From: Halobellus rufus
GTDB taxonomy: Archaea > Halobacteriota > Halobacteria > Halobacteriales > Haloferacaceae
Direction: 5' to 3'
DNA length: 64,000 bases
NCBI RefSeq assembly: GCF_000739575.1
Contig: NZ_BBJO01000009.1
Location: forward strand, 62,001 to 126,000
This document shows positions 53,060-61,730 of this stretch, piece by piece. The notes beneath the pieces were generated by a model. That model ran no database searches and was not told where the DNA came from. It was given only the letters and a program-made list of their open reading frames with translations. The position numbers and the translations under genes were made by a program. How positions within the stretch are numbered: the stretch's first letter is position 1; each line of letters starts with the position of its first letter.

Positions 53060-54154
53060 TCAGGCGAACGCCTCGCCGTCGAGTTCCGACTGTCCGCCCG
53101 CCCACGCGGCGAGAAGGTGCGTCAGGTGCAGTCGGCCGTCGCTCCCCTCCGCGAGATCGAGATCGACGCTCCCGGCGAGTCGGTGGAGGCGGATCAGGTT
53201 CGGTCCGCCGAACTCCTCGGGGTACGTGTCGGCGACGCGCAGCAGTTCCGTGAGCAGTTCCTGACCGCCGAACCCCTCGTCGTCGAGCAGCGTCGTCAAC
53301 CGCTTTCTGGCGTCGCGGATCTCGCCGGCCGCGGCGGCGTCGAGCACGGACTTCAGGTCGTCGTCGTGGCCCGCCTCCGAGAGGGCCGCCTGCGCCGACT
53401 CGACCGTGATCTCGCCGTCGCCCTCGACGGCGGCGTGTTGGGCCGCGAGGACGGCGTAGCGGAGGTCGCCGTCGGCCTTCGAGGCGACGAGGTTCAGCGC
53501 CATCGGCTCGACGTCGACGCCCTCGGCGTCGGCGACGTCGCCGAGCACCGCCTCGATCTCGTCGGTCGTCGGCGCGCGCACCGGAACGGGGAAACACCGC
53601 GAGCGGATCGGCGGGATGAGCTTCGAGGGCTGCCGCGTCGTGATCACGAACTGCGTGTTGCGGTGGTACTGCTCCATCACCCGGCGGAGCGCCTGCTGGA
53701 AGTCCTCGCGGATCGTCTCGGCGTTGTCGAGCAGGACGGTCTTGTACGCCCCGGAGGCGGGCTGATACGACGACAGCTCCTGCATCACGTGCGAGATCAT
53801 ATCCCGCTTGGACCACTCGCGCTTGTACTTGTTCCCCTTCCCGCCCCGGCGGTACTGCTTCGAGAACTCCGTCTGTCCCTGCAGGAACCGCGAGAACCGC
53901 GGGTCCTCGCGGATCTCCTTCTTGCTCCGATCGAAGAAGTCGGCGACGTTGATCTCGATCAGGTCCGAGTCGGGATCGTCGTGCGCCTCGCGGGCCAGCG
54001 CGCGCACGGCGGCCGTCTTGCCGACGCCCGCGGGCCCCTGCACGACGAGGTTCATCGGTTCGTCGACGGTCCGCGAGAGCCGCTCTCGGACCTCCGCTTG
54101 CGGCAGCTCCGCGAGCGACGGCGCGTGCGTCTCGGTCCACAGGGGCGCGTCCAT
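53060..54154 (-). CDS. rfcC: Replication factor C small subunit (RfcC-type)
   Basis: A 364-residue AAA+ clamp-loader subunit. Walker A is VVQGPAGVGKTAAV; Walker B is VLLDNAET rather than the usual DEAD-type box; the SRC motif is IRSRCFPVPV. A ~45-residue basic insertion (EIREDPRFSRFLQGQTEFSK, RRGGKGNKYKREW) lies between the Walker motifs and is unusual. RFC loads PCNA at primer ends. Haloarchaea have more than one small subunit; this is the divergent type. It is the first gene of an rfcC-pssD transcript and is divergent to nothing; its upstream neighbour is the SHOCT gene on the same strand. Confidence 0.9.
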   Translation of the reverse strand: MDAPLWTETHAPSLAELPQAEVRERLSRTVDEPMNLVVQGPAGVGKTAAVRALAREAHDDPDSDLIEINVADFFDRSKKEIREDPRFSRFLQGQTEFSKQYRRGGKGNKYKREWSKRDMISHVMQELSSYQPASGAYKTVLLDNAETIREDFQQALRRVMEQYHRNTQFVITTRQPSKLIPPIRSRCFPVPVRAPTTDEIEAVLGDVADAEGVDVEPMALNLVASKADGDLRYAVLAAQHAAVEGDGEITVESAQAALSEAGHDDDLKSVLDAAAAGEIRDARKRLTTLLDDEGFGGQELLTELLRVADTYPEEFGGPNLIRLHRLAGSVDLDLAEGSDGRLHLTHLLAAWAGGQSELDGEAFA

Positions 54155-54204
54155 TGCCGTCGGCTAGTCGGCGGGAGGGTAAGAAACTCTCCCTCTGCGG
54201 CGGG

Positions 54205-54738
54205 CTACCGCGAGCGCTCGCCTCCCGCGCGCTCGACCCCCGCGTCGCGGTCGCCGGGACCGACGTCTGATTCGCCCGCGTCGCCAGCGTCGTCGACCCG
54301 CTGACGACTCCGCTCGACCCGTTCGCGCGCGTTCTCCGGCGTGTCGGTCGCCAAGAGCGCCTCCAGCTTCCGCTCGAACTGCTCCTCGGAGAGATCGCCG
54401 CGGGCGTAGCGCTCTCGGAGGCGTTCGAGCGCGACGTCGACGCCCTCGGAACCCGATTCCGACCGCCGTCGCTCCCCGGCCGCGTCCGGTCGATCCGAAC
54501 GCGGGTCGGAGCCGTCCGTCGACTCGCCGCGGAGGAGCGACACCAGCGGCACGACGACCGCGTATCCGATGACGAAGACGACCCAGAAGTCGACCGCTTC
54601 GAGGACCGGAACGCCGAACAGCGAACCGAGACCCGCGCCGAGCACCAGAAGCGCCGTCGCGCCGACGACGGGGTCGTCGGAGTCGGAGAACCCCGCCTCC
54701 CACTCGCGCCGGTCGCCGTCGCGCTCGCCTCGGACCAT
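54205..54738 (-). CDS. Two-helix membrane protein with C-terminal SHOCT domain
   Basis: A 177-residue protein. Two close hydrophobic helices (VVGATALLVLGAGLGSLFGV, FWVVFVIGYAVVVPLVSLL) are followed by a charged linker and a SHOCT domain, ERLRERYARGDLSEEQFERK, then a polar tail. SHOCT is a short helical oligomerisation module of unclear purpose, frequent in haloarchaeal membrane proteins. ATG at 54738 starts MVRGERDGDRREWE. It is divergent from rnz, with starts 94 bases apart, and sits 50 bases before rfcC. Confidence 0.8.
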   Translation of the reverse strand: MVRGERDGDRREWEAGFSDSDDPVVGATALLVLGAGLGSLFGVPVLEAVDFWVVFVIGYAVVVPLVSLLRGESTDGSDPRSDRPDAAGERRRSESGSEGVDVALERLRERYARGDLSEEQFERKLEALLATDTPENARERVERSRQRVDDAGDAGESDVGPGDRDAGVERAGGERSR

Positions 54739-54832
54739 ACGCCACCGTGCGCCGCGTTCGTACAAAAACCTCCGTGGCCGTCGGGGGCCGACGATCCGAC
54801 ACGGGTTTACCGCATCGCTCCTCAGGAGAAGT

Positions 54833-55768
54833 ATGTCGATGCGCGTGACGTTCCTCGGGACCGGCGGAGCCGTCCCGACGACCCAGCGAGGACCGAGTGC
54901 GTTCTTCCTCGAACGGGAGGGCGAGGGCCTGCTCTTCGACTGCGGCGAGGGCACCCAGCGGCAGATGATGCGCTTCGGAACCGGCTTCGGGATCTCGCAC
55001 CTCTTCGTCACGCACCTCCACGGCGACCACGTCCTCGGGCTCCCCGGCCTCGTCCAGACGATGGACTTCAACGATCGCGAGGAGCCGCTGGCGGTCTACG
55101 GCCCGCCCGGATCGAAGCGACACCTCAAACGGCTCGTGGGGGCCGGCGGCTACCGCCCCGGCTTCCGCATCACCGTCCGCGAGACCCGCCCGGGAAACGT
55201 CGCGCTCGACGCCGACGACTACGAGGTTCGGACGTTCGAGACGGCCCACAGGAACGTCAGTTCGGTCGGGTACGCGCTCGTCGAGGACGACCGGCGCGGC
55301 CGGTTCGACCGCGAGAAGGCCGAGTCGCTCGGCGTGCCGGTCGGCCCGAAGTTCGGCCGCCTCCACGACGGCGAGCGCGTCGAACTCGAGGACGGCACCG
55401 TCGTCGAGCCCGAGCAGGTCGTGGGCGACCCCCGCCCCGGCCGGCGGTTCGTCTACACCGGCGACACCCGCCCAGTCGACGCGACCGTCGCCGTCGCCGA
55501 CGACCCGGAGCTCCTGATTCACGACGCCACGTTCGCCGAAGAGTGGGCTGACCGCGCCCGACAGACGGGCCACTCGACGGGCCGTGAGGCCGCCGAAATC
55601 GCGAATCGAGCCGGGGCGAAGCGGCTCGCACTCACGCACATCTCCTCGCGGTACGCCGCCGACGCGAGCCCCATCGAGCGCGAGGCGCGCGAGGTCTTCG
55701 AGGGCGGGGAGGCGTTCGTCCCCGACGACGGCCGCACGGTCGAGGTCCCGTACCCCGACGACGAGTGA
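54833..55768 (+). CDS. rnz: Ribonuclease Z (tRNase Z)
   Basis: A 311-residue metallo-beta-lactamase-fold endonuclease that cuts the 3' trailer of tRNA precursors. It begins MSMRVTFLGTGGAVPTTQRG; the dinuclear zinc site includes FVTHLHGDHVLGLPGL, the later HRNVSSVGYALVE, YTGDTRPVD and LTHISSRY. The flexible exosite arm is the glycine-rich KRLVGAGGYRPGF. In Haloferax tRNase Z also processes other tRNA-like RNAs. Start at 54833 is supported by the universal MxVTFLGT opening. Divergent from the SHOCT gene. Confidence 0.97.
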   Translation: MSMRVTFLGTGGAVPTTQRGPSAFFLEREGEGLLFDCGEGTQRQMMRFGTGFGISHLFVTHLHGDHVLGLPGLVQTMDFNDREEPLAVYGPPGSKRHLKRLVGAGGYRPGFRITVRETRPGNVALDADDYEVRTFETAHRNVSSVGYALVEDDRRGRFDREKAESLGVPVGPKFGRLHDGERVELEDGTVVEPEQVVGDPRPGRRFVYTGDTRPVDATVAVADDPELLIHDATFAEEWADRARQTGHSTGREAAEIANRAGAKRLALTHISSRYAADASPIEREAREVFEGGEAFVPDDGRTVEVPYPDDE

Positions 55769-55795
55769 CGGTCGGTCCGAGCGAACGCTGCCCGC

Positions 55796-56848
55796 TCACG
55801 CCTTCTGCAGTTCGACCGCGAAGACCGCTCCGTCGCGAGCGGAGCCGCCTGACGCGGGTCGTGCCTCCCGGTCTTCCACCCAGACGTCCCCGCCGTAGGT
55901 CTCCACCAGCGTCTCGACGAGATACAGACCGAGGCCGGTCCCGCGGCTTCCGGTGCCGTGTTCGCCCTTTCGAAAGATCGCCTCTTTCCGGTCGTCGGGG
56001 ATCCCGGGACCGTCGTCCGCGACCCGAATCACCACCGTGTCATCCCGGTCTTCGCCGACGACTCTCACCTCCGGTTCGTCGCCGTCGTTGTGCTGGATCG
56101 CGTTCTGCAGGAGGTTTCGCAGGACCGATCCGAGCAGGTCGTCCGCGACGACCGACGCGGTCGGAACCGACTCGCGGAGCACCGTCGCATCGGGGTGTGC
56201 GGCGCGGAGGTCTTCGATCTCCCTGTCGACGACCGGCTCCAACGCCACCGCGCCGAGTCGGTCTTCGACCGCCAGCACGACTTCCGCTAGCTCCCGGCCG
56301 ACGTTCGTGAGGTCGATCGCGTGTTCGGTGTGCTGTCGGGCCGTGTCGAGGTACGCACGGGACGAGCCTTCGCACAGCTCTCGGGCCAGTTCCACGTACC
56401 CGTTGATCACCTGGAGGTCGTTCCGAACGTCGTGCCGAAGCAGTTGATTCAGCATCTTCAGTCCGTCGCGCTGCTCTTTCACCTGCTTCTCGTATCGCTT
56501 TCGCCCGGTGATGTCCTGACAGTAGGCGACGAACCGGTCCCCCTCGACGGCGACGGCGTCCATCAGGACGTCGACCTCGTGGCCCTCGGCGTGGATCAGC
56601 GTATCTTCGGTCCGCACCGCCCCGCGTTCTCTGAGCGCCTCGAAGGACTCGACCCGCCCCGGTTCGGTGTCGCCCGCGGCGAGGTCCGGGATCGCCATCG
56701 AGAGCAGTTCCGCCCGCTCGTAGCCGACCAGTTCGCACGCGGCCGGGTTCACGTCGACGTACCGCCCCCGCTCGTCGGCGACGAACACCGCGACCGGCGA
56801 CTCGTCGAAGTAGGCTCGGTATCGGCCCTCGTCGGGGCACCCAGTCAT
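55796..56848 (-). CDS. PAS-domain sensor histidine kinase
   Basis: A 350-residue soluble kinase. The PAS domain occupies ~10-118 (FDESPVAVFVADERGRYVDV to VAYCQDITGRKRYEKQ). The H-box is LLRHDVRNDLQVINGY (His ~139), and the HATPase_c domain has LRNLLQNAIQHND, RVADDGPGIPD and GTGSRGTGLGLYLVET. It is cytoplasmic, without a membrane segment, and no response regulator is adjacent, so it is an orphan. Conserved PAS heme or flavin ligands are not evident. Convergent with rnz. Confidence 0.93.
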   Translation of the reverse strand: MTGCPDEGRYRAYFDESPVAVFVADERGRYVDVNPAACELVGYERAELLSMAIPDLAAGDTEPGRVESFEALRERGAVRTEDTLIHAEGHEVDVLMDAVAVEGDRFVAYCQDITGRKRYEKQVKEQRDGLKMLNQLLRHDVRNDLQVINGYVELARELCEGSSRAYLDTARQHTEHAIDLTNVGRELAEVVLAVEDRLGAVALEPVVDREIEDLRAAHPDATVLRESVPTASVVADDLLGSVLRNLLQNAIQHNDGDEPEVRVVGEDRDDTVVIRVADDGPGIPDDRKEAIFRKGEHGTGSRGTGLGLYLVETLVETYGGDVWVEDREARPASGGSARDGAVFAVELQKA

Positions 56849-56880
56849 AGGAATCGAACTGGTCTGAAGTTCAGTCTCAC

Positions 56881-56887
56881 ATATATA
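56881..56887 (-). promoter_or_regulatory. TATA box of the PAS kinase gene
   Basis: The minus strand has TATATAT about 33-39 bases before the ATG at 56848, consistent with a leader of about 10 bases. The stretch is embedded in A/T-rich sequence unlike its surroundings. Confidence 0.45.
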
Positions 56888-57008
56888 ACAATTCCGAATG
56901 CTGCTCGCCGCACCCGCTCGCAGTCGCCGGAATTTCCCGCTGATTCGATCACGCGTTCGCCGGGTCGCGTGCGACGCTCCGCTGTCCGGTCGGCTCGATC
57001 CGGCGTGG

Positions 57009-57019
57009 CATATATATCC
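57009..57019 (+). promoter_or_regulatory. TATA box of the DUF460 gene
   Basis: GGCATATATATCCG is centred about 26 bases before the GTG at 57040. This spacing predicts a leaderless transcript and supports that GTG as the true start. Confidence 0.55.
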
Positions 57020-57039
57020 GCAGCCGACCTACCCCGGGT

Positions 57040-59022
57040 GTGACCGACCGGACGAGTGCCCTCGACTCCCTCGTTTTCGGCGTGGACATCCAGAGCGGGG
57101 ACGTTCGGGGCGACGCTCCCTCCTACGCCCTCGTCGCCTTCGACGGCGAGAACGTCGACCGCGACGTCGTCTCCCACCGCAAGCTCCGCCGGCTCCTCGA
57201 CCGCGAGGAACCCGCGATGCTCGCGACCGACAACATGTACGAGTTGGCGGCCGACAAGGACGCCCTCGTCCACTTCCTACGCGAGCTTCCGGCGGAGACG
57301 AAACTCGTGCAGGTGACCGGCGCGGAGCGCCCCGAACCGCTCTCGCGGGTCGCCTCCAGACACGGCGTCCCCTACGGGAAGAAGCCGATGAAGGAGGCCG
57401 AAGCGGCGGCCCGCCTCGCGGCGGCGAACGTCGGCCACGAGGTCTCGGCGTTCTCCGACACCACGACGGTGAAAGTCTCTCGCGGGCGCTCGACCGGCAA
57501 GGGAGGGTGGAGCCAGGACCGCTACACGCGGCGGATCCACGGCTCGGTGAAGCGGCGCGCCCGCGAGGTGAAACAGCGACTCGAACAGGCCGACCTGGCG
57601 TTCGAGGTCGACGTGACCGAGAAGTACGGCGGCTATGCGAACGCCGTCTTCACCGTGGAAGCGCCGCCGACGGACATCCCCGTCTCGGCGGGCCGCGCCG
57701 GCGACACCCGCGTCGAGATCGAGCGCGAGCGCTACGACGGCATCGAGTTCGAGCCGCTGGTCAAGCGCCGCGATCACGTCGTCGTCGGCATCGACCCCGG
57801 GACGACGACCGCGGCCGCCGTCGTCGGGCTCGACGGGCGGATCCTCGACGTCTACTCGACGCGGACGGCCGACTCCGCGGACGTGATCGAGTGGTTGATC
57901 GAGCGGGGCCGTCCCATCGTCGTCGCCGCCGACGTGACGCCGATGCCCGAGACCGTCGAGAAGTTCCGTCGGAGCTTCGACGCCGCGGGGTGGACGCCGA
58001 ACTCGGACCTCCCGATCGACGAGAAGCTCCACCGGACGCGCGAGGCGTCCTACGAGAACGACCACCAGCGCGACGCGCTCGCGGCGGCGCTGTTCGCGCT
58101 CGACGACCACGAGGACCAGTTCGAGCGGATCTCACAGAAGGTCCCGCCGGATGTCGACCGCGGCGAGGTGATCGCCCGCGTCGTCGCCGGCGAGGAGTCC
58201 GTCGAAGCCGTCCTCCGCGACCTCGACGACGACGAGCCCGAGGAGTCGAGCGAGGACTCCCAGCACGAGGAGCGAGAGCTGAGCGAGGAAGAGCAGGAGA
58301 TCCGCCGGCTCCGCACCCGCGTCGAGCGGCTGGAGTCGCACATCGACGACTTGGAAGCGACGATCGACGAGCGCGAGGAGACCATCTCGGAGTACGAGAC
58401 CGAACTCTCCGACGCCAAGCGCGAGGAACGTCGCGAGGCCAGAGAGCGCCGCGAGGTCAAGCGGCTCGAACGGGACAAGGAGCGGCTCCAACGCCGCGTC
58501 GAGGACCTCGAGACGGAGAACGAGGAGCTCGACGAGAAGCTCGAACGCCTCAAGCGCCTCTGGAAGCTCGACCACTCGAACTTCGCGGACGTCGACACCG
58601 ACGGCGACCTCGTCCCCGTCAAGGTCGTCGATCAGTTCACCCGCGACGCCATCGAGACCGCTGAGAAGCGGTACGGACTGGCCGCCGGCGACGTCGTCTA
58701 CCTGCGAGACGCCTCCGGGGCGGGACGCTCGACCGCGGAGCTGCTGGCGGACGTCGACCCGCGCGTGGTCCTGCGCTCGGGCGGGAACCTCTCGGAGGTT
58801 GCCGACGACATCCTCTTCGAGCACGACGTCCCGGTCGCGCCCGCCGCGGACGTCACGATCCAAGAGATCGACGAACTCGCGGTCGCCCGCGAGTCGGAGG
58901 TCGAGGCGGCGATCGACGACTGGGAGCGCCGCGCCGAGGACCGACAGAAGGAGCGGAAGGCGTCGATGGTCGATCAGATCATCTCCGAGCACCGCGCGGA
59001 GACGCGCAGCGAGAGCCGATAG
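57040..59022 (+). CDS. DUF460 protein with RuvC/YqgF-like nuclease fold and long coiled coil
   Basis: A 660-residue archaeal protein. Residues ~12-235 form the N-terminal DUF460 part (LVFGVDIQSGDV, TDNMYELAADKDALV). Residues ~245-355 form a RuvC-like domain: VVVGIDPGTTTAAAVVGLDG, then VVAADVTPMPETVEKFRRSF and ENDHQRDALAAALFA, keeping the acidic residues of such nucleases. A charged coiled coil (~395-520; e.g. RTRVERLESHIDDLEATIDE) and a C-terminal domain follow. It likely acts on structured nucleic acid, but activity is unproven. The GTG start is supported by a TATA box at leaderless distance. Confidence 0.85.
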   Translation: MTDRTSALDSLVFGVDIQSGDVRGDAPSYALVAFDGENVDRDVVSHRKLRRLLDREEPAMLATDNMYELAADKDALVHFLRELPAETKLVQVTGAERPEPLSRVASRHGVPYGKKPMKEAEAAARLAAANVGHEVSAFSDTTTVKVSRGRSTGKGGWSQDRYTRRIHGSVKRRAREVKQRLEQADLAFEVDVTEKYGGYANAVFTVEAPPTDIPVSAGRAGDTRVEIERERYDGIEFEPLVKRRDHVVVGIDPGTTTAAAVVGLDGRILDVYSTRTADSADVIEWLIERGRPIVVAADVTPMPETVEKFRRSFDAAGWTPNSDLPIDEKLHRTREASYENDHQRDALAAALFALDDHEDQFERISQKVPPDVDRGEVIARVVAGEESVEAVLRDLDDDEPEESSEDSQHEERELSEEEQEIRRLRTRVERLESHIDDLEATIDEREETISEYETELSDAKREERREARERREVKRLERDKERLQRRVEDLETENEELDEKLERLKRLWKLDHSNFADVDTDGDLVPVKVVDQFTRDAIETAEKRYGLAAGDVVYLRDASGAGRSTAELLADVDPRVVLRSGGNLSEVADDILFEHDVPVAPAADVTIQEIDELAVARESEVEAAIDDWERRAEDRQKERKASMVDQIISEHRAETRSESR

Positions 59023-59037
59023 CGGCGTGTTGGCTCG

Positions 59038-59355
59038 TCAGCGCAGCCCCGCGTCTGCACCGGCCCGATACGGCCCGTCCGGCCGTCCGAGGAAGTAGTA
59101 TGCGACGAAGCCGACGAACGGGACGAGGAACGCCAACACCGTCCACCCGGTCGCGGAGTCGCTGCCGCGGCCGGTCGCGTCGATGTAGACCCAACCGGGG
59201 AGCGCGAGGTGCGCGACGACGAAGTAGAGCCCGAAGCCCGCGAAGTACGCGAACGTCCCGAGGTCCGTGACGGCGATCCACATCACGAGCAGCGGGAGGA
59301 ACGCCACCGCGACCAACCCAGCGAGGACGACGAACGGCGAGCGGGTCGTAGCCAT
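59038..59355 (-). CDS. Small membrane protein with PLDc-N-like segment
   Basis: A 105-residue protein with three hydrophobic segments (FVVLAGLVAVAFLPLLVMWI, TFAYFAGFGLYFVVAHLALPG, GWTVLAFLVPFVGFVAYYFLG). The last, followed by RPDGPY, resembles the phospholipase D nuclease N-terminal (PLDc_N) segment with its W-x-LxxxxxPxxGxxxYxxxGR pattern. Such short proteins lack the catalytic domain and their role is unknown. It is convergent with the DUF460 gene and leads nothing downstream. Confidence 0.7.
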   Translation of the reverse strand: MATTRSPFVVLAGLVAVAFLPLLVMWIAVTDLGTFAYFAGFGLYFVVAHLALPGWVYIDATGRGSDSATGWTVLAFLVPFVGFVAYYFLGRPDGPYRAGADAGLR

Positions 59356-59513
59356 CAGCGGGGGTTGGAACCGCGCGCGTATGACCCTTTCCAGTGAACG
59401 CTTCCGGCGACCGGCGATCGATCCGTTCGGTCGCGGTCAGAACTGGGGGTCGCACGAAAAACCACCCTCGACGGAGCGAACGCTGAAGCCGTGGTCGTAC
59501 TGGACAGGACCGT

Positions 59514-60254
59514 TTACGCCCGGCTCGACGTCCAGTTGAGGGCGATAGTGGTACCGGGCTCGACGTGCTCCGTCGGCGTCACCTGAATCACCCGCGCCCA
59601 CGTGCCGCCCTCGGGGGCGGTGTAGACGTCACCGCCGCAGTAACAGTCGACCTCCAGCGCGGTGTCCTCCTCTTCGTGTCCGTCGTGAGGATAGCCGGAC
59701 CGGTCCCACGAACTCCACTCGAAGGTCTCCTCGTCGTCCTGGCGAGCGAGGAGCGTCACCATCAGCGGTTCGCCGATGGAGGTCGTCCCGTAGTGGACGT
59801 CCTCCCGGTCGGTGTCGACGGTGTCGAGCGCCTCCGGTGGATCGGGGAGGAGGTCGACCGCACCGAGGTCTTGGGTGTCGTAGGTCTCCGTCGCCTGAAC
59901 CTCGGCGTCCTCGGGCGCGTGATACACCTCGGTCGTGAACGGCAGCGAGGAGTCCTCGAGGCGGAAGCCGATCAGCACTTCCTCCGAGGATACCGACGTC
60001 TCCTCGACCAGCGTCGCGTGGACCTCCTCGGGGTTCCTGACGAACTGGTCGGCATCGGATCCGTCGGTCGACGTCGGTTCCTCGGTCGCGTTCGCCGTCG
60101 ACGTCGCGGTCGATTCCGTCGTCGGCGTCTCGGTCGCGGCGTCGGTCGTCTCCTCCATCGAGTCCGACGAGCTACAACCAGCGACCCCGGCGACGAGGAC
60201 GCTACCGACTGTTTGGAGGGCTCTCCGTCGCGTCTGATCCATCTTCTTGCCCAT
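59514..60254 (-). CDS. Tat-exported lipoprotein of unknown function
   Basis: A 246-residue extracellular lipoprotein. The N terminus MGKKMDQTRRRALQTVGSVL is a twin-arginine signal (RRRALQ), followed by the lipobox VAGVAGC, which would be lipid-modified. A Thr/Glu/Ser-rich linker (~residues 30-70, TETPTTESTATSTAN) precedes a globular domain of ~170 residues with a CYCGGDVY motif. The CxC could bind a metal. The domain is not one I recognise. ATG 60254 or 60242 could start it. Divergent from tyrS. Confidence 0.78.
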   Translation of the reverse strand: MGKKMDQTRRRALQTVGSVLVAGVAGCSSSDSMEETTDAATETPTTESTATSTANATEEPTSTDGSDADQFVRNPEEVHATLVEETSVSSEEVLIGFRLEDSSLPFTTEVYHAPEDAEVQATETYDTQDLGAVDLLPDPPEALDTVDTDREDVHYGTTSIGEPLMVTLLARQDDEETFEWSSWDRSGYPHDGHEEEDTALEVDCYCGGDVYTAPEGGTWARVIQVTPTEHVEPGTTIALNWTSSRA

Positions 60255-60477
60255 AGGCGCGTGTGTCGTTGCGGTCACTTAACCACCCACAACCATTCAC
60301 CCGGAATAAACGGCTTAGAGACCTCCTAAACGCCTCGTAACTGCGTTTTCGATTCTCCACTATGCGTCGATCTCGGCGATAGCGCGGGGTTTTGCGACTG
60401 CGTGTTGACCCCGCCTCCGGGCGGCGTGGCGACGTCATCCCAGAAGTCATATGCCGGAGTCGCGATTTGCTCTCAGT

Positions 60478-61476
60478 ATGGACGCCTACGAGCTGATCAC
60501 CCGGAACGTCTCCGAGGTGGTCACAGAGGACGAAGTGCGCGCGCTAGCCGAAGATCCCGACGGAAAGCGGGCGTACGTCGGCTACGAGCCCTCGGGCGTC
60601 CTCCACATCGGTCACATGCTGACGGCGAACAAGCTGATCGAACTGCAGGAGGCCGGCTTCGAGGTCGTGGTTCTCCTCGCGGACGTCCACGCCTACCTCA
60701 ACGGCAAGGGAACCTTCGAGGAGATCCGAGAGACGGCGACGCGGATGCAGGAGCAGTTCGTCGCCTACGGCCTCGAGGAGTCCCAGACGGAGTTCGTGCT
60801 GGGCTCGGAGTTCCAACTCGACGAGGAGTACGTGCTGGACCTGCACGCTCTCGAACTGGAGACGTCGCTCTCGCGGGCCTCCCGGGCGATGGCGGAGATC
60901 GCCGGCGGCGACACCGCGACGGTCGCGCAGGCAGTCTACCCGCTGATGCAGGCGCTCGATATCGTCTACCTCGATGTCGACCTCGCGATCGGCGGGATGG
61001 AACAGCGGAAGGTTCACATGCTCGCCCGCGACACGCTGCCGAGCATCGACGCCGACTCGCCGACCTGCCTGCACACGCCGCTGATCGCGGACCTGACGAG
61101 CGGCGTCGGCAAGATGTCCAGCAGCGAGGGCCTGTCGATCTCGATGGAGGACACGGAGAGCGACATCGAGGAGAAGGTCAACAAGGCCTACTGCCCCCCG
61201 ACGGCCGATCCCGAACCGACCGACGAGGGCGAGGACCGAGAGAACCCCGTGCTGCAGATCTTCGAGTACCACGTCTTCCCGCGCTTCGGCGAGGTCGTCG
61301 TCGACCGCCCCGAGCAGTACGGCGGCGACCTCCACTACGAGTCGTACGCGGATCTGGAGGCCGACCTCGAGTCCGGCGAACTCCACCCCGCGGACGCGAA
61401 GGGCGCGCTCGCGACGTACCTGAACCGGCTCATCGAACCCGGCCGCGAGAAGATCCGCGAACAGCGTTCCGACTGA
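60478..61476 (+). CDS. tyrS: Tyrosyl-tRNA synthetase
   Basis: A 332-residue class I synthetase of archaeal type. The HIGH motif is YEPSGVLHIGHML and the KMSKS equivalent is VGKMSSSEGLS. The tyrosine-binding pocket includes YLDVDLAIGGMEQRKVHML. A charged insert (DPEPTDEGEDRENP) near the C terminus fits halophilic versions. The ATG at 60478 (MDAYELITRNV) is preferred to 60451, nine residues upstream. The lipoprotein gene is divergent across a ~220-base gap. Confidence 0.96.
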   Translation: MDAYELITRNVSEVVTEDEVRALAEDPDGKRAYVGYEPSGVLHIGHMLTANKLIELQEAGFEVVVLLADVHAYLNGKGTFEEIRETATRMQEQFVAYGLEESQTEFVLGSEFQLDEEYVLDLHALELETSLSRASRAMAEIAGGDTATVAQAVYPLMQALDIVYLDVDLAIGGMEQRKVHMLARDTLPSIDADSPTCLHTPLIADLTSGVGKMSSSEGLSISMEDTESDIEEKVNKAYCPPTADPEPTDEGEDRENPVLQIFEYHVFPRFGEVVVDRPEQYGGDLHYESYADLEADLESGELHPADAKGALATYLNRLIEPGREKIREQRSD

Positions 61477-61559
61477 CGGGCCGCTGCGTCCGTCCGTTCG
61501 CCCGTCTGACGCCCGTCTTGCTGAGATTGATGCTCTCTCGTCGACGAGTACCGGAGAGG

Positions 61560-61730
61560 ATGAGACTCAAGGGGGTCGCGCTGTGTGCGTTCGCGCTCTG
61601 TTTCGGAGGCCTGTTACTGTTCTCCAAGTCCGCTGTCGTGACCGGGCTCGGCCTCGCGGTGATAACGATCGCCTGCGCCGCGATCGTCTCGCGGCTCCAC
61701 TTCAGACGCCCATCGCGTCCGCGAGGGTGA
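61560..61730 (+). CDS. Small two-helix membrane protein, 56 aa
   Basis: ATG 61560 gives MRLKGVALCAFALCFGGLLL, a second hydrophobic helix (VVTGLGLAVITIACAAIV) and the basic tail SRLHFRRPSRPRG. The positively charged ends fit an in-out-in hairpin. An upstream ATG at 61530 in frame would add ten basic residues. The last 29 bases overlap the 3' end of hisA on the other strand. It lies 83 bases behind tyrS and may be read from the same transcript. Unknown function. Confidence 0.55.
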   Translation: MRLKGVALCAFALCFGGLLLFSKSAVVTGLGLAVITIACAAIVSRLHFRRPSRPRG

